From the NCBI RefSeq assembly GCF_000009985.1, contig NC_007626.1, forward strand, positions 1,512,745 to 1,576,744: a DNA stretch of 64,000 bases, given 5' to 3'. Of the stretch, positions 40,744-50,835 are shown piece by piece (the stretch's first letter is position 1; each line of letters begins with the position of its first letter). Source of the DNA: Paramagnetospirillum magneticum AMB-1. GTDB lineage: Bacteria > Pseudomonadota > Alphaproteobacteria > Rhodospirillales > Magnetospirillaceae. The position numbers and the translations under genes were made by a program. The notes beneath the pieces were generated by a model. That model worked only from the letters and a program-made list of their open reading frames with translations, was not told where the DNA came from and did no database searches.

Positions 40744-42498
40744 ATGACCTTCGAACAGGGGCTGGCCTTCACCATCCTGGTCGCCACTATCTTGATGTTC
40801 GCTCTCGACAAGCTGCGCTACGACCTCGTGGCGCTGCTGTCGCTGTCGGCGGGCGTTCTGGCCGGGCTGGTGCCGCCGGACAAGGCGTTCCACGGCTTTT
40901 CCGACCCGGTGGTGGTGGTGGTGGCCGCCGCCCTGGTGGTCAGCGCAGGCATCGAGCGGTCCGGCATCATCGAACGCCTGATGAAGCCGCTTTCGGCGCT
41001 GAAATCCCCCGATGCCCTGATCGGCACCTTGGTGGCGCTGGTGATGGTGCTGTCGGCCTTCATGAAGAATATCGGCGCCCTGGCCATCTTCATTCCCCTG
41101 TCCGTCCGGCTGGCGCGGGCGGGGGGCATTCCGGTCTCGCAGATCCTGATGCCGTTGTCGTTCGCCTCGCTGCTGGGCGGCGTGATGACCCTGATCGGCA
41201 CCTCGCCCAACATCATCGTGTCGAGGGTGCGCCTGGAACTGACCGGCAAGGCCTTCACCATGTTCGACTTCACGCCGGTGGGGGTGGGCATCTGTCTGGC
41301 CGGCATCGGCTTTCTGACCTTCGCCTGGCGGGTGCTGCCCCGCGACCGCCAGGGCAGTTCCGGGGACAAGGGCTTCCGCATCGAGGACTATCTGGCCGAG
41401 GTGCGCATCGAGGCCCACTCGCCGCTGATCGGCGCCACGGTGGCCGATCTCGAACAACTGTTTTCGGGCGGCGCGGTGACGGTGGCGGCCATCATCCGCG
41501 ATCAAGGGCACCGCTACGTCCCCGGCGGGCATTGGGAATTCTCGGAAAGCGACGTGCTGGTGCTGGAGGGCGACCCCATGGCCCTGAAGCCGCTGCTGGA
41601 CCAGGCGGGGCTGGTGCTGATGGGCGGCGGCGGCCTAGGGAGCGAGGACACCACGGTGATGGAGGCGGTGGTGATGCCCAACTCGCCCCTGGTCGGCAGT
41701 TCCGCCGTGCGCAGTGCCATGCGGCGGCGCCACGGCATGGCCCTGCTGGCCATCAGCCGGGGCGGGCGGCACATGATCGAGCGGCTGCGCCAGACCGAGT
41801 TCATGGCCGGCGACGTGCTGGTGGTGGAGGGCAACGGCGAGGCGCTGCCCGGCACCCTGGCGCAGTTGGGTTGCCTGCCGCTGGGCCAGAAGGCCATGCC
41901 GGCCTCGGGCAAGTCGGCCTGGCTGCCGGTGGGGATCGCCTTTGCCGCCATGCTGTCCGTGGCGGTGGGCGTGATGCCGGTGGCGCCGGCCTTCTTCCTG
42001 GCGGCGGTGGCCATGGTGCTGCTGGGCTGTCTGCCGCTGCGCGGCGCCTACGAGGCCATTCACTGGCCGATCATCATCCTGCTGGGCGCCCTGATCCCCA
42101 TCAGCGATTCCATGAAGAGCACCGGAGCCTCGGACCTGCTGGCCGGCTGGCTGGCCCTGGCAGCCTCGCAGGTGCCGGTGCCCATGGCGCTGGGGCTGGT
42201 GCTGCTGGCCTCTATGCTGCTGGCGCCCTTTCTGCACCATGCGGCCACCGTGCTGCTGATGGGGCCGGTGGCGGCGGGCATGGCGGTCAAGCTGGGCCTG
42301 GCCGTCGATCCCTTCCTGATGGCGGTGGCATTGGGCGCGGCCAGTGACTTCCTCACCCCCATCGGGCACCAGTGCAACACCCTGGTGATGGGTGTCGGCG
42401 GCTATCGCTTCGGGGATTACTGGCGCCTGGGATTGCCGCTCAGCGTCATCGTGCTGGTGTCGGGCACCCTGCTGATCCTGACCTTCTGGCCGATTTAA
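40744..42498 (+). CDS. SLC13/CitT-type anion permease with two RCK_C domains
   Basis: A 584-aa membrane transporter. Two halves of transmembrane helices flank a soluble centre (~205-395) with two TrkA-C/RCK_C modules. FMKNIGALAIFIPLSVRLAR and LIGTSPNIIVS are the first-half signature (SPNI in place of SNT-type), and FLHHAATVLLMGPVA and the C-terminal TPIGHQCNTLVMGVGGY mark the second half. Relatives move sulfate, dicarboxylates or other divalent anions with Na+. It is divergent from the ATP-grasp gene across 120 bases. Confidence 0.9.
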   Translation: MTFEQGLAFTILVATILMFALDKLRYDLVALLSLSAGVLAGLVPPDKAFHGFSDPVVVVVAAALVVSAGIERSGIIERLMKPLSALKSPDALIGTLVALVMVLSAFMKNIGALAIFIPLSVRLARAGGIPVSQILMPLSFASLLGGVMTLIGTSPNIIVSRVRLELTGKAFTMFDFTPVGVGICLAGIGFLTFAWRVLPRDRQGSSGDKGFRIEDYLAEVRIEAHSPLIGATVADLEQLFSGGAVTVAAIIRDQGHRYVPGGHWEFSESDVLVLEGDPMALKPLLDQAGLVLMGGGGLGSEDTTVMEAVVMPNSPLVGSSAVRSAMRRRHGMALLAISRGGRHMIERLRQTEFMAGDVLVVEGNGEALPGTLAQLGCLPLGQKAMPASGKSAWLPVGIAFAAMLSVAVGVMPVAPAFFLAAVAMVLLGCLPLRGAYEAIHWPIIILLGALIPISDSMKSTGASDLLAGWLALAASQVPVPMALGLVLLASMLLAPFLHHAATVLLMGPVAAGMAVKLGLAVDPFLMAVALGAASDFLTPIGHQCNTLVMGVGGYRFGDYWRLGLPLSVIVLVSGTLLILTFWPI

Positions 42499-42794
42499 CC
42501 CCGAGCGCCCGTTCTGGGCGCGAGAGCCGATTTAATTTGACTTGTGCGGTGCAAAAGCGCAGGGTCCGCCGGTCCGGACGATTCGCGTCCGGCTTGCTCG
42601 CGGGCAGCGCGCAGATGGCATGGTCCCCCGATGGATCGCCTTTCCGCCCCGAGCCTTCTTTCCCTTGCCCATAGCTTCCTGGCCGCGCGTCCGGGAGGAG
42701 CCCGACGAAGACCGCATCCCGCGGCGTTCGTCCCGCCGTCCGTCCCCGCCCCGCGTGGGCCGAGGGATGACGGTTTGTTGATGAAAGAGACCTT
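42499..42794 (+). other. Long leader region before the DEAD-box helicase gene
   Basis: 296 bases with no convincing gene. A weak hairpin (GCGCCC/GGGCGC near 42504-42521) without a T-run follows the permease gene, and a TTGACT at 42537 could be a -35 element without a clear -10. Helicases of this class often have long regulated 5' leaders, but nothing diagnostic is seen. Confidence 0.4.
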
Positions 42795-44225
<1,431 letters not shown>

Positions 44226-44250
44226 CCCTCTGACTTCTCTTGTTTAGCCT

Positions 44251-44279
44251 CATGCCCGGCCTTGTGCCGGGCATGTTTG
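44251..44279. terminator. Hairpin terminator between convergent genes
   Basis: A 10-base perfect stem CATGCCCGGC with a 5-base loop, then TTT. It sits between the helicase (+) and NUDIX (-) genes. Confidence 0.7.
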
Positions 44280-44281
44280 CT

Positions 44282-44713
44282 TCAGGGGGAGCCCAGCACC
44301 ATGCGGGCGAGGCGCGGCGCGTTGACGCTGACCGGCACTTCCCCTCCCTCGATCTCCGCCAGGGAGAACCAGCCGACCGCCTCGGCATCGTCGGCGGCGA
44401 CCGGCTCGCCCACCGGGTCGACGCAGCGCACCACGTTCAGGACGTAATGGTAACGGATTCGGCCCGCTTCATCGGGGCTGATGACCTCGAACACGTCCAC
44501 CACGCCCCGGGCCCGGGCCGCAAGGCCGGTCTCCTCCGCCAGCTCGCGCAGGGCGGCGGCGGCCAGGGTTTCGCCCACCTCGACCAACCCGCCGGGAAAG
44601 CCCCATTTGCCGCGATCGGGCTCCTTGCCCCGTCGGACCATCAGCAGGCGGCCGTCCCGCTCGACCAGGGCCAGGACGCCGGGCAGGGGGTGGTTGGGAT
44701 ACTCTCTGGGCAT
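44282..44713 (-). CDS. NUDIX hydrolase
   Basis: A 143-aa NUDIX pyrophosphohydrolase. The full box GX5EX7REUXEEXGU is present as GGLVEVGETLAAAALRELAE followed by ETGL (residues ~41-64), preceded by GKWGFPGG. The short size and VLALVERDGRLLMVRRG start resemble ADP-ribose pyrophosphatase or MutT-like housecleaning enzymes; the substrate cannot be assigned. It is convergent with the helicase gene. Confidence 0.92.
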   Translation of the reverse strand: MPREYPNHPLPGVLALVERDGRLLMVRRGKEPDRGKWGFPGGLVEVGETLAAAALRELAEETGLAARARGVVDVFEVISPDEAGRIRYHYVLNVVRCVDPVGEPVAADDAEAVGWFSLAEIEGGEVPVSVNAPRLARMVLGSP

Positions 44714-44857
44714 GGGACCTCGTCACTGTCTGCGCCAAGGACAATACGGCCGGCCGGGGGGGGATGTCACTTCTGGACGGCTTGCCTCCGGTCATCAGGG
44801 GTTCTACTATGAACACCTTGTAAATTTATAGTGGTCACCAAGGCCGACGGGGTTTTC

Positions 44858-46351
44858 ATGGGGTTGGCCGTCTTGCGGGCACCGGACGTGACAGCCGGTA
44901 CGATACCGAAACCGCGCGAGCGCATCGCCGTGCGGCTGGGGCTGATCTTTGCCGCGCTGGCCGCCATCATTGCCGCCATTATGGCCCTTGCCGTCTGGAG
45001 CTTGTGGCCCGACGAGGGGGACCGCAGCCTGGGCTGGCTGCTGGCCGGCCTCGTGCCGCTGCTGGTGGGCCTGTCGTTCTGGGCCGGCATGGCCATCGGC
45101 GCCGGCGCCGACCGCCGCTTGGCCTGCCCGACCGCCCGGCCATCGGCCGCCGGTGCCGAGCGGTGGAGCGATCCCCTGGGGCTGGACGCCGCCCTGACCG
45201 ACCTGACCCAACGGTTCGAGCATAGCCTGCACGAGGTGGAGCAGCGGGGCCATGCCCTGGTGGCCAACGCCGAGCGGGTGGCCCAGCTGGGTAGTGCCGA
45301 GCGGGACCTGTCCACAGGCACGGGGGTCTGGTCCGAGGAGTTTCATACCATTCTCGGCCTGGTGCCGGGCGCCTGCGTTCCGGCTCACGACGTCTTCCTG
45401 GACGTGGTCCATCCCGGCGACCGCGCCGAGGTGGCCGAGATTCTGCGGGTCGTTGCGGCCGAGGGCGGCCGGCGCGAAGCCGACTTCCGCATCATTCGTC
45501 CCGATGGCGAGGTGCGGATGCTGCGCGGCTGCGCCGAGGTGAGCTGCGACGCGGCGGGGCGGCCGGTTCGCATGGATTCCACCATCCAGGACATCACCGA
45601 GCGCAAGCGTCTGGAAAACGAACTGGACGGCTTGATCCGGGAATTGTGGCGTTCCAACGAGGAGTTGGAGCAGTTCGCCTATGTGGCGTCCCACGATCTG
45701 CGCCAGCCGCTTCGGGTGGTGGGCAGCTACGTCTCGCTGCTGGAGGAGGAACTGCTCGACACCCTGGGGGGCGATTCCCTGGAATACATGGGGTTCGTCC
45801 GTGACGGCGTGCGGCGCATGGACCGCCTGATCACCGATCTGCTGGCCTATTCCCGGGTGGGGAGGGTCATCGGCGATGCGCCCTTCGCCGCGGCCGAGGC
45901 CGTGGAGTCGGCCCTGTCCGACCTTCAGATCGAGATCGAGGATTGCGACGCCACGCTCAGCGTCGCCGCGGCGCTGCCCGTTCTTTACGGCGACAGGGGC
46001 GAGATGGAGCGCCTGTTCGTCAATCTCATCGGCAATGCCCTGAAATACCACCGTCCCGGTCAGCCGCCCCATGTGTCGGTGGAGTGCGAGGACCAGGGCG
46101 GCGAATGGCTGTTCCGGGTGCGCGACAACGGCATCGGCATTCCGCCCGAGCATGCCGAGCGGGTGTTCGGCATCTTCCAGCGGCTGCACGCCCGCGATGA
46201 ATACGAGGGAACCGGTGTCGGCCTGGCCATCTGCAAGAAGATCGTCGACCGGCACGGCGGCGCGATCCGGGTCGAGTCCCAGAGCGGGCCTGGAACGGTT
46301 CTGGCCTTCACCTGGCCCAAAGGCGCCCACCAGCCTCAGGGCGATGGCTGA
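44858..46351 (+). CDS. Membrane histidine kinase with PAS domain
   Basis: About 497 aa. Two transmembrane helices (~24-48 and ~58-79) with almost no periplasmic loop are followed by a PAS domain (~150-245, FRIIRPDGEVRMLRG). HisKA carries the phospho-His in FAYVASHDLRQPLRVV, and HATPase_c has NLIGNALKYH, DNGIGIPPE and GTGVGLAICKKI. The ATG at 44858 is used; a GTG at 44831 lacks a ribosome site. The next two genes on the same strand are an Rcp1-like response regulator and a hybrid kinase, so a phosphorelay module is likely. The kinase domain is related to that of the 21.2-kb kinase. Confidence 0.9.
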   Translation: MGLAVLRAPDVTAGTIPKPRERIAVRLGLIFAALAAIIAAIMALAVWSLWPDEGDRSLGWLLAGLVPLLVGLSFWAGMAIGAGADRRLACPTARPSAAGAERWSDPLGLDAALTDLTQRFEHSLHEVEQRGHALVANAERVAQLGSAERDLSTGTGVWSEEFHTILGLVPGACVPAHDVFLDVVHPGDRAEVAEILRVVAAEGGRREADFRIIRPDGEVRMLRGCAEVSCDAAGRPVRMDSTIQDITERKRLENELDGLIRELWRSNEELEQFAYVASHDLRQPLRVVGSYVSLLEEELLDTLGGDSLEYMGFVRDGVRRMDRLITDLLAYSRVGRVIGDAPFAAAEAVESALSDLQIEIEDCDATLSVAAALPVLYGDRGEMERLFVNLIGNALKYHRPGQPPHVSVECEDQGGEWLFRVRDNGIGIPPEHAERVFGIFQRLHARDEYEGTGVGLAICKKIVDRHGGAIRVESQSGPGTVLAFTWPKGAHQPQGDG

Positions 46352-46417
46352 GCCTTGCGCCGGGGGGGGATTTGATACAGGCTTTATCCCTGGGCCAAAT
46401 ATGATCAGGGCGGTGGT

Positions 46418-46852
46418 GTGGCTTCCAAGGACATTCACGACATCCTGCTGGTGGAGGATGACCTGGGCGACGCCGGGCTGGTGCGCATCGCGCTCAGGCG
46501 GTCGCGCCATGTCTGCCGCCTTCATCACGTCAAGGACGGCGGCGAAGCCATGGACTTCCTGCGCCGGAGCAGCGCCCATGCCCAGGCGCCCCGTCCCGAC
46601 CTGATTTTGCTCGATCTCAACCTGCCGGGCCGCAACGGCCACGAAATCCTGGAAGACATCCGCGCCGACGCGGCACTGAGTTCCATTCCCGTGGTGATTC
46701 TGTCCACCTCGGGAGCGGACCGCGACATCAAGAAAGCCTACGCCCTAGGCGCTAGCAGCTACGTTTCCAAGCCCATGGATGTGGAGGCCTTTACCGCCGC
46801 CATCCATTCCATCGAGGATTTCTGGTTCGGCACGGCGCAACTGCCGCCATGA
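46418..46852 (+). CDS. Single-domain response regulator (Rcp1-like)
   Basis: A 144-aa CheY-like receiver without an output domain. The acidic pocket is LLVEDD, the phospho-acceptor Asp is in ILLDLNLPG, and VILSTSG and YVSKPMD hold the switch Thr/Ser and Lys. The insert and the C terminus resemble Rcp1-type regulators that pair with phytochrome-like kinases of the same HisKA subclass as the upstream gene. It starts at a GTG behind AGGGCGG. Its stop overlaps the start of the hybrid kinase (ATGA), indicating coupled expression. Confidence 0.92.
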   Translation: MASKDIHDILLVEDDLGDAGLVRIALRRSRHVCRLHHVKDGGEAMDFLRRSSAHAQAPRPDLILLDLNLPGRNGHEILEDIRADAALSSIPVVILSTSGADRDIKKAYALGASSYVSKPMDVEAFTAAIHSIEDFWFGTAQLPP

Positions 46853-48744
46853 ACGTCCCCCCGATCCGCGTCCTGCTGCTGGAAGACGATCCCGCCGACG
46901 CCAAGCTGGTGGGGCAGATGCTGCGCCGGGTCAAGACCACGCCCTTCGAGGTCACCGTGGTCGGGCGGCTGGCCCAGGCGGTGGAGCGCCTGTCCGAAGG
47001 CCCCCAGAGCTTCGACGTGGTGCTGGCCGATCTCGGTGTGCCGGATTCGTCGGGCATCGGCACCCTGAATGCCCTGACCCGGGTCGCCCCCCGCCTGCCG
47101 GTGGTGGTGCTGACCGGCAATGACGACGACGCCGTCGCCCTGGAGGCCCTGAAGCGGGGCGCCCAGGATTATCTGGTCAAGGGGCTGGGCGATGCCTTCA
47201 TCCTGTCGCGGGTGGTGCGCTATGCCATCGAGCGCAAGATGGGCGAGGAAGTCCTGCGCGAGGCCCGCGACAGCGCCGAGCAGGCGGCGCGGGCCAAGTC
47301 GGTGTTCTTGGCCATGATGGGCCACGAGATCCGCACGCCGCTGAACGGAGTGCTGGGCATGGCGCGCCTGCTGCTGGAGACCGACCTGGACCCGCGCCAG
47401 AAGTCCTTTGCCGAGACTCTGGTGTCGTCGGGGGAACTGCTGCTGGGGCTGGTCAACGACATCCTGGATTTCTCGCGCCTGGATGCCGAGGGCATGACCC
47501 TGGCCGTCGAGCCATTCGACGTGCTCGATACGGTGGAGGAGGTGCGCCTCGTCCTTGCGTCGCGGGCGGCGGAGAAGGACCTGGCGCTGTCGTGCCGTTT
47601 CGGCGCCGGCGTGCGCCGGGTGGTCTCGGGCGACCGGCTGCGTCTGCGGCAAATTCTATTCAATCTGGTGGGCAACGCCATCAAGTTCACCGACCGGGGC
47701 GGCGTGGAGATCGGCGTCGAGCCCCTAGCCGTCGAACAGGGGCAGATTTTGCGCTTCTCGGTCAAGGACTCGGGAATCGGTATCGCGCCGGAGATCGGGG
47801 CGCAGCTTTTCACCGAATTCTGGCAGGGCGACAGCGGCGCGGCGCGCCGCTTTGATGGGGCCGGACTGGGGCTGGCCATCTGCAAGCGCCTGACCGATCT
47901 GATGGGCGGCGTCATCGGTTATGACAGCCTTCCGGACCGGGGCTCCACCTTCCGAGTCGACCTGCCGCTGCCGCCCGCCGAATCGCCCCTGGCCGAACAG
48001 AGCGGCGGAAGCGAACGCCCCTGCCGGGTCCTTCTCGTCGACGACAACGAGGTCAACCGCGAGGTGGCCGCCGGCTTGCTGCAACGGCGCGGCCATCATG
48101 TGGTGTGCGCCTGCGATGGCCACGAGGGGGTCGAGGCGGCGGCCCGGGGCGGATTCGATCTGGTGTTGCTGGACATGCGCATGCCGGGCATGGACGGCAT
48201 CGACACGGCGCGGGCCATCCGTGCCCTGCCGGGGGAGGCGGCCAAGGTGCCGCTTTACCTGCTGACCGCCAATCCGGTGAAGGAGGACGAAGCCCGCTGG
48301 CGCGAGGCCGGCATCCTCGGCTGCCTCGCCAAGCCCTTTCGCTTCGACCATATCGGCCACCTGTTGTCCGGTTCGGACGCCGCTCCCCGCGCATCGGCCC
48401 AGGACACGGACCTGGTGGAGGTTGCGGGTCTGCTGTCGGACATGGGGGATCTGGGCCGTGACCGCATGGTCGGATTGGTGGAACTGTTCCGCACCTCGTC
48501 GGCGGCCGACCTGGCCGCGCTGGCCGACCACGCCCAAGCCGGCCGGCTGGCCGAGGCCGGACAGCTTGCCCACCGCATGGCCAGCGCCGCGTCGAGCCTG
48601 CACCTTTCCCCCCTGGCCGCCAAATGCCGGGCGGTGGAGGATGCGGCACGCTCGGAAGACCCGGAGACCATGGCCCGGGCCGAGGAACTGGCCGATCTGT
48701 GGGCCAGGTCCCTGGCGGCAGTCGGGCGGGTCTTCGACCTCTAG
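46849..48744 (+). CDS. Hybrid histidine kinase: REC-HisKA-HATPase-REC-HPt
   Basis: A 631-aa soluble hybrid kinase. An N-terminal receiver (RVLLLEDDPADAK; Asp in VVLADLGVP) is followed by a short coiled coil, HisKA (FLAMMGHEIRTPLNGVLGM), and HATPase_c (NLVGNAIKFTD, DSGIGIAPE, GAGLGLAICKRL). A second receiver (RVLLVDDNEVNRE; Asp in LVLLDMRMPGMDG) and a C-terminal HPt domain (AGQLAHRMASAASSL, with its His) complete the relay. All phosphotransfer steps are present in one chain. It probably receives input from the coupled Rcp1-like regulator through its N-terminal REC. No DNA-binding output is encoded nearby. Confidence 0.93.
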   Translation: MNVPPIRVLLLEDDPADAKLVGQMLRRVKTTPFEVTVVGRLAQAVERLSEGPQSFDVVLADLGVPDSSGIGTLNALTRVAPRLPVVVLTGNDDDAVALEALKRGAQDYLVKGLGDAFILSRVVRYAIERKMGEEVLREARDSAEQAARAKSVFLAMMGHEIRTPLNGVLGMARLLLETDLDPRQKSFAETLVSSGELLLGLVNDILDFSRLDAEGMTLAVEPFDVLDTVEEVRLVLASRAAEKDLALSCRFGAGVRRVVSGDRLRLRQILFNLVGNAIKFTDRGGVEIGVEPLAVEQGQILRFSVKDSGIGIAPEIGAQLFTEFWQGDSGAARRFDGAGLGLAICKRLTDLMGGVIGYDSLPDRGSTFRVDLPLPPAESPLAEQSGGSERPCRVLLVDDNEVNREVAAGLLQRRGHHVVCACDGHEGVEAAARGGFDLVLLDMRMPGMDGIDTARAIRALPGEAAKVPLYLLTANPVKEDEARWREAGILGCLAKPFRFDHIGHLLSGSDAAPRASAQDTDLVEVAGLLSDMGDLGRDRMVGLVELFRTSSAADLAALADHAQAGRLAEAGQLAHRMASAASSLHLSPLAAKCRAVEDAARSEDPETMARAEELADLWARSLAAVGRVFDL

Positions 48745-48823
48745 TCAGGTCATTGACATTAGGCCATTAGTATGTAATGATTGCCCGTGAAATTGAGGCC
48801 GTGCCTTTGCCGGCCCGCCGGTA

Positions 48824-48985
48824 TCAGACCTTCGCGAAGAAGGCGTATCGCAGACTGTCGCGGATGAAGAAATCGCATCCGCGGCATTCTTTTTTGTCCG
48901 GCCGCATGTCGGCGATCGCGCAATTCCTTCCCGTCCAATAGGTGCAATCCCGGCATTCCCGCCGCATGGACTTCTCGCCCGACAC
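48824..48985 (-). CDS. 53-aa cysteine-rich small protein, zinc-ribbon-like
   Basis: A short reading frame starting at a GTG with a GGAGGG site five bases upstream (MSGEKSMRRECRDCTYWTG at the start, FFIRDSLRYAFFAKV at the end). Cysteines are spaced C-x2-C-x7-C-x14-C-x2-C, suggesting a small zinc or Fe-S knot. It sits alone on the opposite strand between the hybrid kinase and the next kinase. The ribosome site and Cys pattern support a real gene; the function is not recognised. Confidence 0.6.
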   Translation of the reverse strand: MSGEKSMRRECRDCTYWTGRNCAIADMRPDKKECRGCDFFIRDSLRYAFFAKV

Positions 48986-49171
48986 TCTTGCCCTCCATGG
49001 TCCGTTGGCGGCGGGAGGATAGCGTTTGAGTGCGACGGTTCCATGACGGCTCCATGACCGTTTCGGGTCGGGATATCGGTTCGGTCTCTGTCCGCAGTCC
49101 AGAGAGGGGGGCTTGACGTATTCGGCCCGGAGGCCTCCTAATTCGGGCCATCTCGAGCCCGCGAGGCAAAT

Positions 49172-50752
49172 GTGCTGTCATCTCCGGTTAATGCCGATCT
49201 GTACAAGACCCTGCTCGCCACCATGGCCGAGGGGGTCGTGGTGCAGGATTTCTGCCGCCGGATCATTTACGCCAATGCCGCCGCCTCCCGCATTCTCGGT
49301 CAGAGTTCTTCCGACCTGATCGGCAAGACCTGCAACGTGGAGGATTGGGACGCCACCTATCTGGACGGCACTCCGCTGGGCGGCGATGATCATCCCGCCA
49401 CGGTGGCGTTGAAAACCCGTCAGCCCGCCGGGCCTCTGGTGATGGGCATCAGCCGCGGCGGTGAACGGGTCTGGCTGCGCCTGCAGGCCCAGCCCATTGC
49501 CATGGAGGCCGGTGAACCCGATGCTGCGCTTGTTACCTTTACCGAGATATCTGATCTGATCGATTCCAAGGTGCGTCTGCGCGAGGCGCTGTCTCGGCTG
49601 GAGCTGGCCCATGCGGCCAAGCAATCCCTGAACGAGCGGCTGGCTGAGTTTCTGGGACGCCAACTGGATGTGTCGCTGGAGACCCTGGCCGAGAGCGAGC
49701 AGCGTTTTCGTTTGGCCATGGAACTGGGAACCTCGGTGGCGTTCACCCTGGACCTGGACCTGCGGTACACCTGGGCCCATTCCTGCCAGGTGGGATTTGG
49801 CGATGCCGATCTGATCGGCAAGACCGAATACGACATCTTCACCCGCGAGAGCGCCGACATGCTGTGCGCCATCTATCGCGGCGTGATCGAGACCGGGGTC
49901 TCGGTGCGGCGCGACGTGCAGGTGCAAAGCCTGGCCTTCAGCAGGCCGCAATATTTCGATCTCATCGCGCGCCGGCTTTACGACGCGCGGGGCGAGACCG
50001 TGGGGCTGATCTGCGCCGCTATCGACATTACTGACCGCAAGCAGACGGAACTGGAATTGCGTCTGGCCAAGGAGATCGCCGAAAAGGCCTCCGCCTCCAA
50101 GTCGCGCTTTCTGGCGGCCGCCAGTCATGATCTCAGCCAGCCCATGCAGGCCTTGCAGATGTACTGCGCCATCCTGGCGGAGCGGCAGCCCGAGCCCGGC
50201 ATCAAGGCCAAGCAATGCGCCAACCAGCTTTCGCGCCAGCTCAAGGCCCTGCTCAGCATGTCGCGTCTGGACGCCGGCGGCATGACGGTGACGCCGGGAA
50301 GCATCAATCTGGGGGAACTGCTCGATCTGGTGGCGGCCGCCAGCCGCCCCACGGCGGACGCCAAGGGCCTCCGCTTGCGGGTGGTGAAGACCTCGCTGAG
50401 CTGTGTCAGCGACGCCACCTTGCTCGAACGCCTGCTGGGCAATCTGGTGACCAATGCCGTGCGCTACACCGAGACGGGCGGCATCGTGGTGGGGTGCCGC
50501 CGCCGCCAGGGTCGAATCCGCATCGAGGTTTGGGATAGCGGAATCGGCATTGCCGAAGAGAATCTTCCGTTTATTTTCGAGGAACTCTACCAGTTGAACA
50601 ATCCGACCCGGCGTGCCGATGAGGGATTGGGGCTGGGCTTGGCCATAGTCGAACGAATCGCCAGAATCCTGGGGATTTCCGTTACCGTCCGTTCCATTTT
50701 CGGGCGGGGCTCTGTCTTCGTGGCGGAATTGCCGATTTCATATGGCGTTTGA
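49172..50752 (+). CDS. Soluble histidine kinase with two PAS domains
   Basis: A 526-aa kinase with no transmembrane helix. PAS1 (~8-130, MAEGVVVQDFCRRIIYANAA), a coiled linker, PAS2 (~175-300), HisKA with FLAAASHDLSQPMQALQM, and HATPase_c with NLVTNAVRYTE, DSGIGIAEEN and GLGLGLAIVERI. PAS1 lacks an obvious haem or flavin ligand set. It starts at a GTG with a GAGG site. It follows the REC-HK-REC-HPt gene and could feed it, or an unlinked regulator. It ends 83 bases before mlaA. Confidence 0.9.
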   Translation: MLSSPVNADLYKTLLATMAEGVVVQDFCRRIIYANAAASRILGQSSSDLIGKTCNVEDWDATYLDGTPLGGDDHPATVALKTRQPAGPLVMGISRGGERVWLRLQAQPIAMEAGEPDAALVTFTEISDLIDSKVRLREALSRLELAHAAKQSLNERLAEFLGRQLDVSLETLAESEQRFRLAMELGTSVAFTLDLDLRYTWAHSCQVGFGDADLIGKTEYDIFTRESADMLCAIYRGVIETGVSVRRDVQVQSLAFSRPQYFDLIARRLYDARGETVGLICAAIDITDRKQTELELRLAKEIAEKASASKSRFLAAASHDLSQPMQALQMYCAILAERQPEPGIKAKQCANQLSRQLKALLSMSRLDAGGMTVTPGSINLGELLDLVAAASRPTADAKGLRLRVVKTSLSCVSDATLLERLLGNLVTNAVRYTETGGIVVGCRRRQGRIRIEVWDSGIGIAEENLPFIFEELYQLNNPTRRADEGLGLGLAIVERIARILGISVTVRSIFGRGSVFVAELPISYGV

Positions 50753-50835
50753 CCTCGTCGTCGCAGTGGATATTATGCGCGCCGGGAGCGGCCTGATCAC
50801 CCGGCCGGGGTTCCACGGGTTGGAGGTTTTGCATT

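Noticed and set aside
42504..42521. Hairpin after the SLC13 gene as a terminator
   Set aside because: Only 6-7 base pairs and no T-run follow, so it was not listed as a terminator.
48759..49181. A 140-codon minus-strand frame between the kinase genes
   Set aside because: Composition is not protein-like and it has no ribosome site; the overlapping 53-codon frame with a GGAGGG site and five ordered cysteines is preferred.
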